A stretch of DNA of 64,000 nucleotides from Saprospiraceae bacterium (lineage in GTDB: Bacteria > Bacteroidota > Bacteroidia > Chitinophagales > Saprospiraceae): positions 1-64,000 of the forward strand of contig JAHBTW010000021.1 in NCBI GenBank assembly GCA_019638385.1. The letters are read 5' to 3'. Shown here piece by piece: positions 10,444-16,899 of the stretch (within the stretch, counting starts at the first letter, position 1; every line of letters starts with the position of its first letter). The notes below the pieces were generated by a model that had not been told where the DNA came from, did not search any database, and worked only from the letters and a program-made list of their open reading frames with translations. Both the position numbers and the translations under genes were made by a program.

Positions 10444-10633
10444 CGTAGTGTAAAGAGATTTTGTTTTCTGCAAGGAGCTTCTGAAAACTAATTACATCAA
10501 GACCTGCTAAACGCCGAGCCTGCCCAAAAGAAAGATGATACTTTTGAAAGAGAGATACTGCAAACTCAATCCGCATCTCTCGCTCCGAAAGACGGGTTTT
10601 CCTTACAATGTCATCTGCTGTTTCGAGTGTCAT
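10418..10633 (-). CDS. UPF0175 family antitoxin-like protein
   Basis: A 71-aa protein with the UPF0175 pattern: a helical N-terminus, then IEFAVSLFQKYHLSFGQARRLAGLDVISF resembling the conserved A..LY..G.LS.G.AA.LAG....F block, followed by LLAENKISLHYDVEDFD. UPF0175 proteins are predicted DNA-binding antitoxins paired with DUF3368 PIN toxins. Here the toxin is reduced to a 32-codon remnant, so the antitoxin is an orphan and perhaps acts only as a repressor or against related toxins elsewhere. It lies 74 bases after queE on the same strand. An AACCTTTG just upstream resembles a weak -7 element. Confidence 0.75.
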   Translation of the reverse strand: MTLETADDIVRKTRLSEREMRIEFAVSLFQKYHLSFGQARRLAGLDVISFQKLLAENKISLHYDVEDFDSY

Positions 10634-10707
10634 AACCGTTTATTTGAGTTTCAAAGGTTGTCTTTTTTCTCATACAGGCGATTTCTGCGAGCAGTCTATA
10701 TTGCCCC

Positions 10708-11337
10708 TCACGGAATCTCCAAAATCTTATGCGTTTGCAGGCTAAGCCGCCATTGAGGATTGTCTAAACAATAAGACAGCGCCCGTTGGGTATTGGCTTC
10801 GCGAACGGGGCCGTCCATCGGTTGGAGGAAAAAATAATCGAACGGGAGGTGTTGGAAAAGCTCCGGTTCGGCGCCCGACTGCGGGAACACGAGTTTGAGT
10901 TCGTGGCCGGAAGTTTGTACAAGATCGGCGCCGGCTTTGGGGCTTACGCAAATCCAGTCCAACCCTTCCGGGGCGGCAATGGTGCCGTTGGTTTCCACGG
11001 CGATCTCAAATCTGCGGGCGTGGAGCGCCTCTATGAGCGGTGCGTCCAATTGCAACAGCGGTTCTCCTCCGGTACACACAACGTAAGGCTTGCCCGTTGC
11101 CCCGGGCCACAGAGAGGCCACTTTTTCGGCTAATGCCTCCGCCGAATAACGCCCGCCGTTCAGTCCGTCGGTACCCCAAAAATCGGTATCGCAAAACTGG
11201 CAGATCGCCTTGGCGCGGTCTTCCTCGCGGCCGCTCCAGAGATTACAACCAGTGAAGCGACAAAACACAGCAGGACGACCGCTCTGCGCGCCTTCGCCCT
11301 GAAGGGTATAGAATATTTCTTTGATTTTGTAGCTCAT
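10708..11337 (-). CDS. queE: 7-carboxy-7-deazaguanine synthase (radical SAM)
   Basis: A 209-aa radical SAM enzyme that converts 6-carboxy-tetrahydropterin to 7-carboxy-7-deazaguanine in the queuosine pathway. The start at 11337 gives MSYKIKEIFYTLQGEGAQSGRPAVF, the canonical QueE opening; the frame runs further upstream only through repeat DNA. The cluster-binding cysteines are C31, C46 and C49 (CX14CX2C), the expanded spacing seen in one QueE subclass rather than CX3CX2C. TGGEPLLQ is the SAM-contacting GGE motif, and VETNGT and SPKAG follow as expected. No other queuosine gene is beside it. Confidence 0.93.
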   Translation of the reverse strand: MSYKIKEIFYTLQGEGAQSGRPAVFCRFTGCNLWSGREEDRAKAICQFCDTDFWGTDGLNGGRYSAEALAEKVASLWPGATGKPYVVCTGGEPLLQLDAPLIEALHARRFEIAVETNGTIAAPEGLDWICVSPKAGADLVQTSGHELKLVFPQSGAEPELFQHLPFDYFFLQPMDGPVREANTQRALSYCLDNPQWRLSLQTHKILEIP

Positions 11338-11434
11338 GGGAAAGAATACAGCAAAGGGCTGCACAAGGTTGCCCCGACCGAAGTCTCTTGCAACAAACCT
11401 TGCGTATTGCCAGCCAAATCTGCCGGCTGCGGGG

Positions 11435-11529
11435 TACATTCCACAGGCAATAATTTTTATTGGTAGCGGAATCTGTATTTTTAAACCTACATTCCGCAGG
11501 CAATAATTTTTATTAGTGGCGGAATGTGT
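11435..11529 (+). repeat. Tandem direct repeat (two 42-nt copies, period 53)
   Basis: The stretches 11435-11476 and 11488-11529 are near-identical, each containing CAGGCAATAATTTTTATT followed by a GCGGAAT segment, with only a handful of differences. They lie in the divergent gap between queE and the AAA ATPase gene. A third, inverted, partial copy follows at 11541-11560. Confidence 0.85.
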
Positions 11530-11560
11530 TATATTTACCCCACATTTCGCCACCAATAAA
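11509..11560 (+). promoter_or_regulatory. Hairpin 8 bases before the AAA ATPase start
   Basis: TTTATTAGTGGCGGAATGTG (11509-11528) pairs with 11541-11560 with 2 mismatches in 20 across a 12-nt loop. The right arm ends 8 bases before the ATG. The structure could hide the translation start or act as a DNA operator for the ATPase; both are inferences from position. Confidence 0.55.
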
Positions 11561-11568
11561 CGAATCAA

Positions 11569-13002
11569 ATGGAGCCGGAACTACTTGGAAGAGAGGAAGA
11601 ACAACAAATACTCTTAGATGCACTCAACAGCCGGGAGGCAGAAATGGTCGCGGTATTCGGACGGCGGAGGGTGGGTAAAACCTTCCTGGTTAAACAAACC
11701 TATGGGGAACGAATCGCATTTGAACTGACCGGCTTACAACACGCTTCGAATGCAGACCAGTTGCAAAATTTCAGTCTGCAACTGACAGAAAGAATGAAGT
11801 TAGCTCTGCCGGTGAAAATCCCGACCAACTGGTTAGAAGCATTTTACCTGCTTGCTAATTTTTTGCGGGAACAGCCTGCGGATCAAAGAAGTGTTATTTT
11901 TTTCGATGAGGTGCCCTGGCTGGCCGGGCACAAATCAGGTTTTTTAATGGGGTTGAGTTGGTTTTGGAACAGCTTTGCCGTTACCCGTCAACTCGTGGTG
12001 GTGATTTGCGGGTCAGCGGCATCCTGGATGATTCAAAAAATCGTAAATGACCGGGGAGGCTTGCACAATCGAATCACCAAACGAGTTTTCCTGAAGCCTT
12101 TTACGCTCGCCGAAACAGAGCAATACCTGCACCATCGAAACGTCCCCTACAATCGCTATCAGATCGCACAAATTTACATGGCGCTGGGCGGCATACCGCA
12201 CTATCTGAAAGCCGTTGAAGCCGGAAAAAGTGCTGCCCAAAACATCAGCGATATCTGCTTTTCGCCCAATGGGCTGCTTCGGGACGAGTTCACAAGGCTC
12301 TACCCCGCCCTTTTTGCACATGCCGACAATCACATCGCTGTAGTGCGGGTTTTGGCGCAATCCCGACAAGGCATCAGCCGCCCTAACATCGTGAAATTGG
12401 GCAAGCTACCCGAAGGAGGCAGCACCTCCAAAATACTGGAGGAGTTGGAGCAGTCGGGGTTTATTACAGCGTATTACCCCTTCGGAAAAAAGAAGAAAGA
12501 TGTGCTTTACCGCCTTACCGACGAGTACTCGTTGTTTTATTTGCGCTTTATTGAAAAAAACAAAGAGGAAGGCCGGGATATCTGGCAACTACTGAGCCAA
12601 ACCCAGGCCGCCAAAATATGGAACGGTTATGCATACGAAAATCTGTGCCTCAAACACTTGCAGCCAATTAAAAAAGTGCTGGGAATTGCCGGGGTATATG
12701 CGATCGCTGCCACTTTTCTGCACCGGGGCGATGAACAAGATCAAGGCGCTCAAATTGACCTCTTGCTCGACCGCAATGACCAGGTCATCAATTTATTTGA
12801 AATCAAGTTTTATACTTCCGAATACACCCTGACCGAAGCCGAGGCCAAAGCACTCCGCCATAAAATGGGAGTTTTCCAACAAATCACCGGTACCCGAAAA
12901 TACCTGATGATGAGTATGATAACTACTTTCGGCCTGAAACACAACAAGCACAGCTTAGGCTTAGTGGAAAAAGTACTGACGCTGGAAGACTTGTTTGAGT
13001 GA
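11569..13002 (+). CDS. AAA ATPase, archaeal-type, with C-terminal nuclease-like domain
   Basis: A 477-aa protein of the archaeal ATPase/DUF234-like group. Walker A is GRRRVGKT (31-38) and Walker B is IFFDEVPW (110-117). A middle winged-helix-like region follows, ending in DEYSLFYLRFIEKN. The C-terminal GAQIDLLLDRNDQVINLFEIKFY has the D...E-x-K layout of a PD-(D/E)XK nuclease. These proteins are common as multiple paralogues in Bacteroidota, and their role is unproven; a mobile or defence-related function is often suspected. It is preceded by its own repeats and hairpin and followed 12 bases later by dinB, so dinB might be read through from here. Confidence 0.85.
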   Translation: MEPELLGREEEQQILLDALNSREAEMVAVFGRRRVGKTFLVKQTYGERIAFELTGLQHASNADQLQNFSLQLTERMKLALPVKIPTNWLEAFYLLANFLREQPADQRSVIFFDEVPWLAGHKSGFLMGLSWFWNSFAVTRQLVVVICGSAASWMIQKIVNDRGGLHNRITKRVFLKPFTLAETEQYLHHRNVPYNRYQIAQIYMALGGIPHYLKAVEAGKSAAQNISDICFSPNGLLRDEFTRLYPALFAHADNHIAVVRVLAQSRQGISRPNIVKLGKLPEGGSTSKILEELEQSGFITAYYPFGKKKKDVLYRLTDEYSLFYLRFIEKNKEEGRDIWQLLSQTQAAKIWNGYAYENLCLKHLQPIKKVLGIAGVYAIAATFLHRGDEQDQGAQIDLLLDRNDQVINLFEIKFYTSEYTLTEAEAKALRHKMGVFQQITGTRKYLMMSMITTFGLKHNKHSLGLVEKVLTLEDLFE

Positions 13003-13014
13003 ATAACAACAAGC

Positions 13015-14082
13015 ATGGCTCGCAAAATCATCCACATAGACATGGACGCCTTCTTTGCCTCGGTGGAGCAACGCGACCATCCCGACCTGCAGGGCAAACC
13101 GGTGGCCGTCGGCGGCGGCGGTAAAAGAGGCGTGGTGGCATCGGCCAGCTACGAAGCGCGGCGCTACGGCGTGCGCTCGGCCATGTCGGGCATCCATGCG
13201 CAGCGCCTGTGCCCGGAACTGATCTTCACCAAAGCGCGGTTCGATGCCTATAAAGAAGTGTCCCGTCAGATCCGTGACATCTTTTACGAATACACCCCAC
13301 TCGTGGAGCCGCTCTCCCTGGACGAAGCCTATTTGGATGTGACGGAAGACCTCAAAAACATCGGCTCGGCCACCTTGGTCGCAAAAGAAATCTTGCAGCG
13401 CATCCGGCAGGAAACCCAACTCACCGCCTCGGCGGGCGTGTCGTTCAACAAGTTTTTGGCCAAAATCGCCTCCGGCATCAACAAACCCAACGGCATCAAA
13501 GTCATCCGCCCCGAAGAAGCCGAAGCCTTTCTCAACCAATTGCCCATCGAAAAATTTCACGGCATCGGCAAAGCCACAGCGCGCCGCATGAAAGCCCTCG
13601 GCATCTATTCGGGCCAGGACCTGCGCCGCTATTCCGAGGCCGATCTGGCACGGCATTTCGGCAAAGCCGGACGACACTACTACCGCATGGTGCGCGCCGA
13701 CGATCACCGGAGCGTCAATCCCCATCGCGTCCGAAAGTCCATCGGAGCAGAACGCACCTTCGCCGAAGACCTCTCCCACCCCGACGACATGAAAGCCAAA
13801 CTGGCCCTGCTCACCGAAATCGTACACGGACACATGAGCCGCAGCAATAATTTCGGGCGCACGCTCACCCTGAAAATTAAAACCGCCGATTTTCGCATCT
13901 TCACCCGCAGCAAAACCTTCCAACACGACCTCACCGACTCCGACACACTCTACCGCACCGCCTGCGAACTCTTAGACCAACACCCGCACCTGCTCAGCGC
14001 CGTGCGCCTGCTCGGCATCACCGTTTCCAATCTCGCCGGCGAGCGCATCGCCAAAGGCATACAGTTGTCTTTTGATTTTTGA
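13015..14082 (+). CDS. dinB: DNA polymerase IV (Y family)
   Basis: A 355-aa translesion DNA polymerase. The catalytic acidic residues are visible: Asp9 in IHIDMDAFF and Asp102/Glu103 in LSLDEAYLDV. The helix-hairpin-helix KFHGIGKATARRMKALG and a little-finger domain follow. The protein ends QLSFDF, which fits a beta-clamp binding peptide. It bypasses lesions at stalled forks without proofreading. No LexA-like operator was recognised. The only upstream gap is 12 bases to the AAA ATPase gene, so expression may depend on that transcript. Confidence 0.96.
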   Translation: MARKIIHIDMDAFFASVEQRDHPDLQGKPVAVGGGGKRGVVASASYEARRYGVRSAMSGIHAQRLCPELIFTKARFDAYKEVSRQIRDIFYEYTPLVEPLSLDEAYLDVTEDLKNIGSATLVAKEILQRIRQETQLTASAGVSFNKFLAKIASGINKPNGIKVIRPEEAEAFLNQLPIEKFHGIGKATARRMKALGIYSGQDLRRYSEADLARHFGKAGRHYYRMVRADDHRSVNPHRVRKSIGAERTFAEDLSHPDDMKAKLALLTEIVHGHMSRSNNFGRTLTLKIKTADFRIFTRSKTFQHDLTDSDTLYRTACELLDQHPHLLSAVRLLGITVSNLAGERIAKGIQLSFDF

Positions 14083-14413
14083 AATCACCCCAACGGGTAC
14101 GCTGCGGCGTGCAGGGTTTTGTTTGTCCACAGATTGTTTTGATTATCACAGATTTTCTCATGGTCTGCTCGCGCGAGGTTTCATCTCGTGAGCGCTATTT
14201 AGCGGGTTATACCCGCTTCATATTTCATTTCAAAGGAATCTGCACCATCACGCTGTAGTACTCCCGGAGCGTACCTGCGCAGCGTGTGCAGATTCCTACG
14301 GAATGACAGGTGAGTACGGCGCAGGAAGGCGAGCAAAGGCACATCCACTCGCTTCCCGCTTCATTCCCGAACAGCAAGTGTAGTACCGCGCAGGAAGGCA
14401 ACAACTATTTCCT
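14083..14413. repeat. Intergenic cluster of palindromes between dinB and the vWA gene
   Basis: About 330 bases with no gene but several inverted repeats. AGCGGGT/ACCCGCT with a 3-nt loop lies at 14201-14217. A larger hairpin at 14234-14297 has AGGAATCTGCAC pairing perfectly with GTGCAGATTCCT, plus an inner CACGCTG/CAGCGTG. A 13-nt GCGCAGGAAGGC-containing direct repeat occurs near 14315-14326 and 14386-14397. This looks like a nest of REP-type elements; I cannot tell how often they recur in the genome. Confidence 0.6.
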
Positions 14414-14421
14414 TACCTTTG
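14414..14421 (+). promoter_or_regulatory. -7 promoter element for the BatA/vWA gene
   Basis: TACCTTTG matches TAnnTTTG and lies 62 bases before the ATG at 14483, immediately after the palindrome cluster. Confidence 0.55.
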
Positions 14422-14482
14422 CCGTTTTGGAAAAGGCCGCCCCGGGGTGGCCTGTTTCCCGCACCAAGACAGGCTCTGAATT

Positions 14483-16513
14483 ATGCAATTTTTATTCCCG
14501 ACATTTCTGTTCGCCCTTGCGGCATTAGCCATTCCCGTTATCATTCACCTGTTCTATTTCCGCAGGTTTAAGAAGGTGTATTTTACCAATGTGCGCTTTT
14601 TGCGCGAGGTGAAAGAAGAAACGAGTGCGCGCTCCAAGCTCCGCAACCTGTTGGTGTTGTTGGCGCGTATGCTGGCGGTGGCGGCATTGGTGTTTGCCTT
14701 TGCACAGCCGTTCATCCCGCAGGATACCGATGTAAAAATAGGCAATAAGGCAGTGAGCGTTTTTGTGGACAACTCCTTCAGCATGAGCGCCCTGAGCAGC
14801 GATGTGCCCTTGATGGAAAAAGGCAAACAACGCGCGCGCGAAATTGTGGAGGCGTACGCCGCAACCGATCGCTTCCAGATTTTGACCAACGACTTCGAGG
14901 GCCGGCATCAGCGATTGGTGAGCAAAGAAGACGCGCTTTCCCTCATTGAGGAAATCAAAATATCGCCGGCGGTGCGCATCCTGTCGGAGGTAGTGTCGAG
15001 GCAAAAACAGGCGCTCGCTTCGGGTGCGGAAGACATTGAGACGGCTTACCTCATCAGCGATTTCCAAAAAAACGTAACCGATCTGGCCGACTACCCCGAC
15101 ACCTTTCCCGAAATCAATCTGGTGCCGCTGCAATCCGTGCAGGAGCGCAACCTCGCCATTGACACGGCCTGGTTTGAGGCGCCGGTGCAAATGATCGGCC
15201 AAACCAATACGCTCATCGTGAAGGTGCGCAACTACAGCAATCAGGCGGCGGAGAACATCCGCCTCGCCATCAAATACGACGGGCAGAGCAAACCCGCCGG
15301 CACCATGTCCATCCCTGCCGGCGCTACGGCTACCGATACCGTTCGGATGACCATTTTGCGCACCGGCTGGCACGAGGCAGAACTGTCTATTACCGACTAC
15401 CCTATTCAGTTCGACGACAAATACTTTTTCTCCTTTTATGTGGCCGAGCAGGTCAACGTGTTGGTGATCAATGAAGATACGCCCAACCGCTATCTGGATG
15501 CGGCTTTTGCGGGCATTCCCTATTTCAAAGCGGTGAACCTGCCTTCGCGCAGTCTGGAGTTTTCTCAGTTTCCAACCTACCAGCTCATCGTACTGCACGA
15601 ACTGCGCGAGATATCGAGCGGCCTCGCTGCCGAACTCAATCGCTATGCCCGCAGCGGCGGCAATGTGCTCGTGTTTCCTTCCCGCAATGCAGGTCTGCCG
15701 GGCTACAACAGCTTCCTGCAGGGCTTCGGGGCCAATGCGTTGCAAATATTTGAAGAAGCGCCGCGCAATGTGGGCAGCGTCAACACGGAGGAATTTGTGT
15801 TCCGCGATGTGTTTGACAACAAAAGCGCCAACATGAAACTGCCGGTCACGCAGGGCAATTTCCGCACCGACCGCTCCAACGCCCGCGCCGAGGAAATCCT
15901 CGTCACCTACCGCGACGGCAGCCCCTTCCTCTCCAAATATCAGGTGGAGCAGGGGCATTTGTATTTCTGCACCGCGCCTTTGGACGACAACTACAGCGAC
16001 TTAGTGCGCAACGGGGAGGTGTTCATTCCCATGCTGTACAAAACGGCCATCTCCTCGGCCCGCAATCGCGAAATCGCCTACACCATAGGCCGGGCGGAAG
16101 TGATAGAAACCGATCACAAAGCGGCGGGTACTCAAATCGTGTATAAGCTGCGCGGCTCCTCCGGCGAGTTCATCCCGGAGCAGCGCATCGTAGGATCGAG
16201 ATTGTACATCACCCTCACCAATCAGATTATCCAGGCCGGTTTTTACGACCTGTTTTTGGATGCCGACAATGTGTTGGCCAAATTCGCTTTCAATTTCGAC
16301 CGCAAAGAATCCGATTTGGCCTGTTACCTGCCGGAAGAACTGCAAACCTTCGTCGGCGCCAACATCAACGTGCTCGCCGTAAAAGACGAAGCCGTGCTGA
16401 CGGCCAAGATTGAGGAGCGCAGTCAGGGCTTGACGCTGTGGCGCTTGTTCGTCATTTTGGCGCTGGTGTTTCTGGCGGCCGAGGTGGCGTTGTTGCGGTT
16501 TTGGAAGGTGTAA
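14483..16513 (+). CDS. BatA-type membrane protein with von Willebrand A domain
   Basis: A 676-aa inner-membrane protein. The N-terminus is the BatA/aerotolerance-type hairpin (PTFLFALAALAIPVIIHLF at about 5-23, a cytoplasmic LRNLLVLLARML region, then a second segment to about residue 76). A vWA-like domain with the MIDAS start DNSFS (96-100) follows, then a CARDB-like segment and a glutamine-amidotransferase-like region (YQLIVLHELREISSG). A last membrane helix lies near 650-672. Such proteins are found with MoxR ATPases and other Bat genes in Bacteroidota, but none is adjacent here. It is probably a metal-dependent protein-interaction platform facing the periplasm; the partner is unknown. Confidence 0.8.
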   Translation: MQFLFPTFLFALAALAIPVIIHLFYFRRFKKVYFTNVRFLREVKEETSARSKLRNLLVLLARMLAVAALVFAFAQPFIPQDTDVKIGNKAVSVFVDNSFSMSALSSDVPLMEKGKQRAREIVEAYAATDRFQILTNDFEGRHQRLVSKEDALSLIEEIKISPAVRILSEVVSRQKQALASGAEDIETAYLISDFQKNVTDLADYPDTFPEINLVPLQSVQERNLAIDTAWFEAPVQMIGQTNTLIVKVRNYSNQAAENIRLAIKYDGQSKPAGTMSIPAGATATDTVRMTILRTGWHEAELSITDYPIQFDDKYFFSFYVAEQVNVLVINEDTPNRYLDAAFAGIPYFKAVNLPSRSLEFSQFPTYQLIVLHELREISSGLAAELNRYARSGGNVLVFPSRNAGLPGYNSFLQGFGANALQIFEEAPRNVGSVNTEEFVFRDVFDNKSANMKLPVTQGNFRTDRSNARAEEILVTYRDGSPFLSKYQVEQGHLYFCTAPLDDNYSDLVRNGEVFIPMLYKTAISSARNREIAYTIGRAEVIETDHKAAGTQIVYKLRGSSGEFIPEQRIVGSRLYITLTNQIIQAGFYDLFLDADNVLAKFAFNFDRKESDLACYLPEELQTFVGANINVLAVKDEAVLTAKIEERSQGLTLWRLFVILALVFLAAEVALLRFWKV

Positions 16514-16529
16514 ATACTTCTTTCTTTGT

Positions 16530-16537
16530 TATTTTTG
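16530..16537 (+). promoter_or_regulatory. -7 promoter element for the DUF433 antitoxin
   Basis: TATTTTTG matches TAnnTTTG. It lies 16 bases before ATG 16553, so the leader would be about 10 nt. It also favours that ATG over the earlier in-frame ATG at 16526, which would be upstream of the transcript. Confidence 0.6.
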
Positions 16538-16552
16538 CAAAAACATCCGACT

Positions 16553-16801
16553 ATGACTGCTGCAAGAGAAGCTGAATTATTAGGTAGAATCACCATCAAT
16601 CCCAAAGTAGTGGTGGGCAAACCGACTATCCGGGGCACCCGTTTTACCGTTGAACATCTGCTCAAAGCGCTATCTGCCGGTCTAAGCTTTGAGGAATTGA
16701 AAGAGGAGTATCCCTTTCTGGAGCCGGAGGATGTGCAGGCAAGCCTGTTGTATGCATCGAACCTGGTGGAAGAGGAGAAGGTATATGCAATTTCTGAATA
16801 A
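16553..16801 (+). CDS. DUF433 antitoxin-like protein
   Basis: An 82-aa protein with the DUF433 signature: INPKVVVGKPTIRGTRFTVE, then LSAGLSFEELKEEYPFLEPEDVQASLLYA. DUF433 proteins are small winged-helix antitoxins that usually precede a DUF5615 PIN-like toxin, with overlapping stop and start codons. Here the overlapping downstream frame is only 27 codons long (16785-16868) and appears to be a deleted toxin. The antitoxin itself looks intact and has its own promoter element, so it may still be expressed and repress its own gene. Confidence 0.85.
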   Translation: MTAAREAELLGRITINPKVVVGKPTIRGTRFTVEHLLKALSAGLSFEELKEEYPFLEPEDVQASLLYASNLVEEEKVYAISE

Positions 16802-16868
16802 TGTGCTGGAGGGACGCTTCTGTGTCTTTCAAAATGGCAGGCTACGAATAAGGAAAGTCTGGCAGTAA
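16785..16868 (+). pseudogene. Remnant of a DUF5615 PIN-like toxin gene
   Basis: ATG 16785 overlaps the end of the DUF433 gene in another frame and opens a 27-codon frame: MQFL, then NNVLEGRFCVFQNGRLRIRK and a short end. MQFL is how DUF5615 toxins begin (MKFL.D...) and LEGRFCVF..GRLRIRK is how they end. The roughly 85-90 residues between, with the catalytic acidic residues, are missing. The frame stays open across the scar, which suggests a clean internal deletion. It could still be a short translated peptide, but it cannot be a nuclease. Confidence 0.6.
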
Positions 16869-16899
16869 ACAGAACGCGCTCAAATATAATAAGACCATC

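Noticed and set aside
14525..15958. 477-codon frame antisense to the BatA/vWA gene
   Set aside because: His/Val-rich shadow of a well-supported gene, with no recognisable motif.
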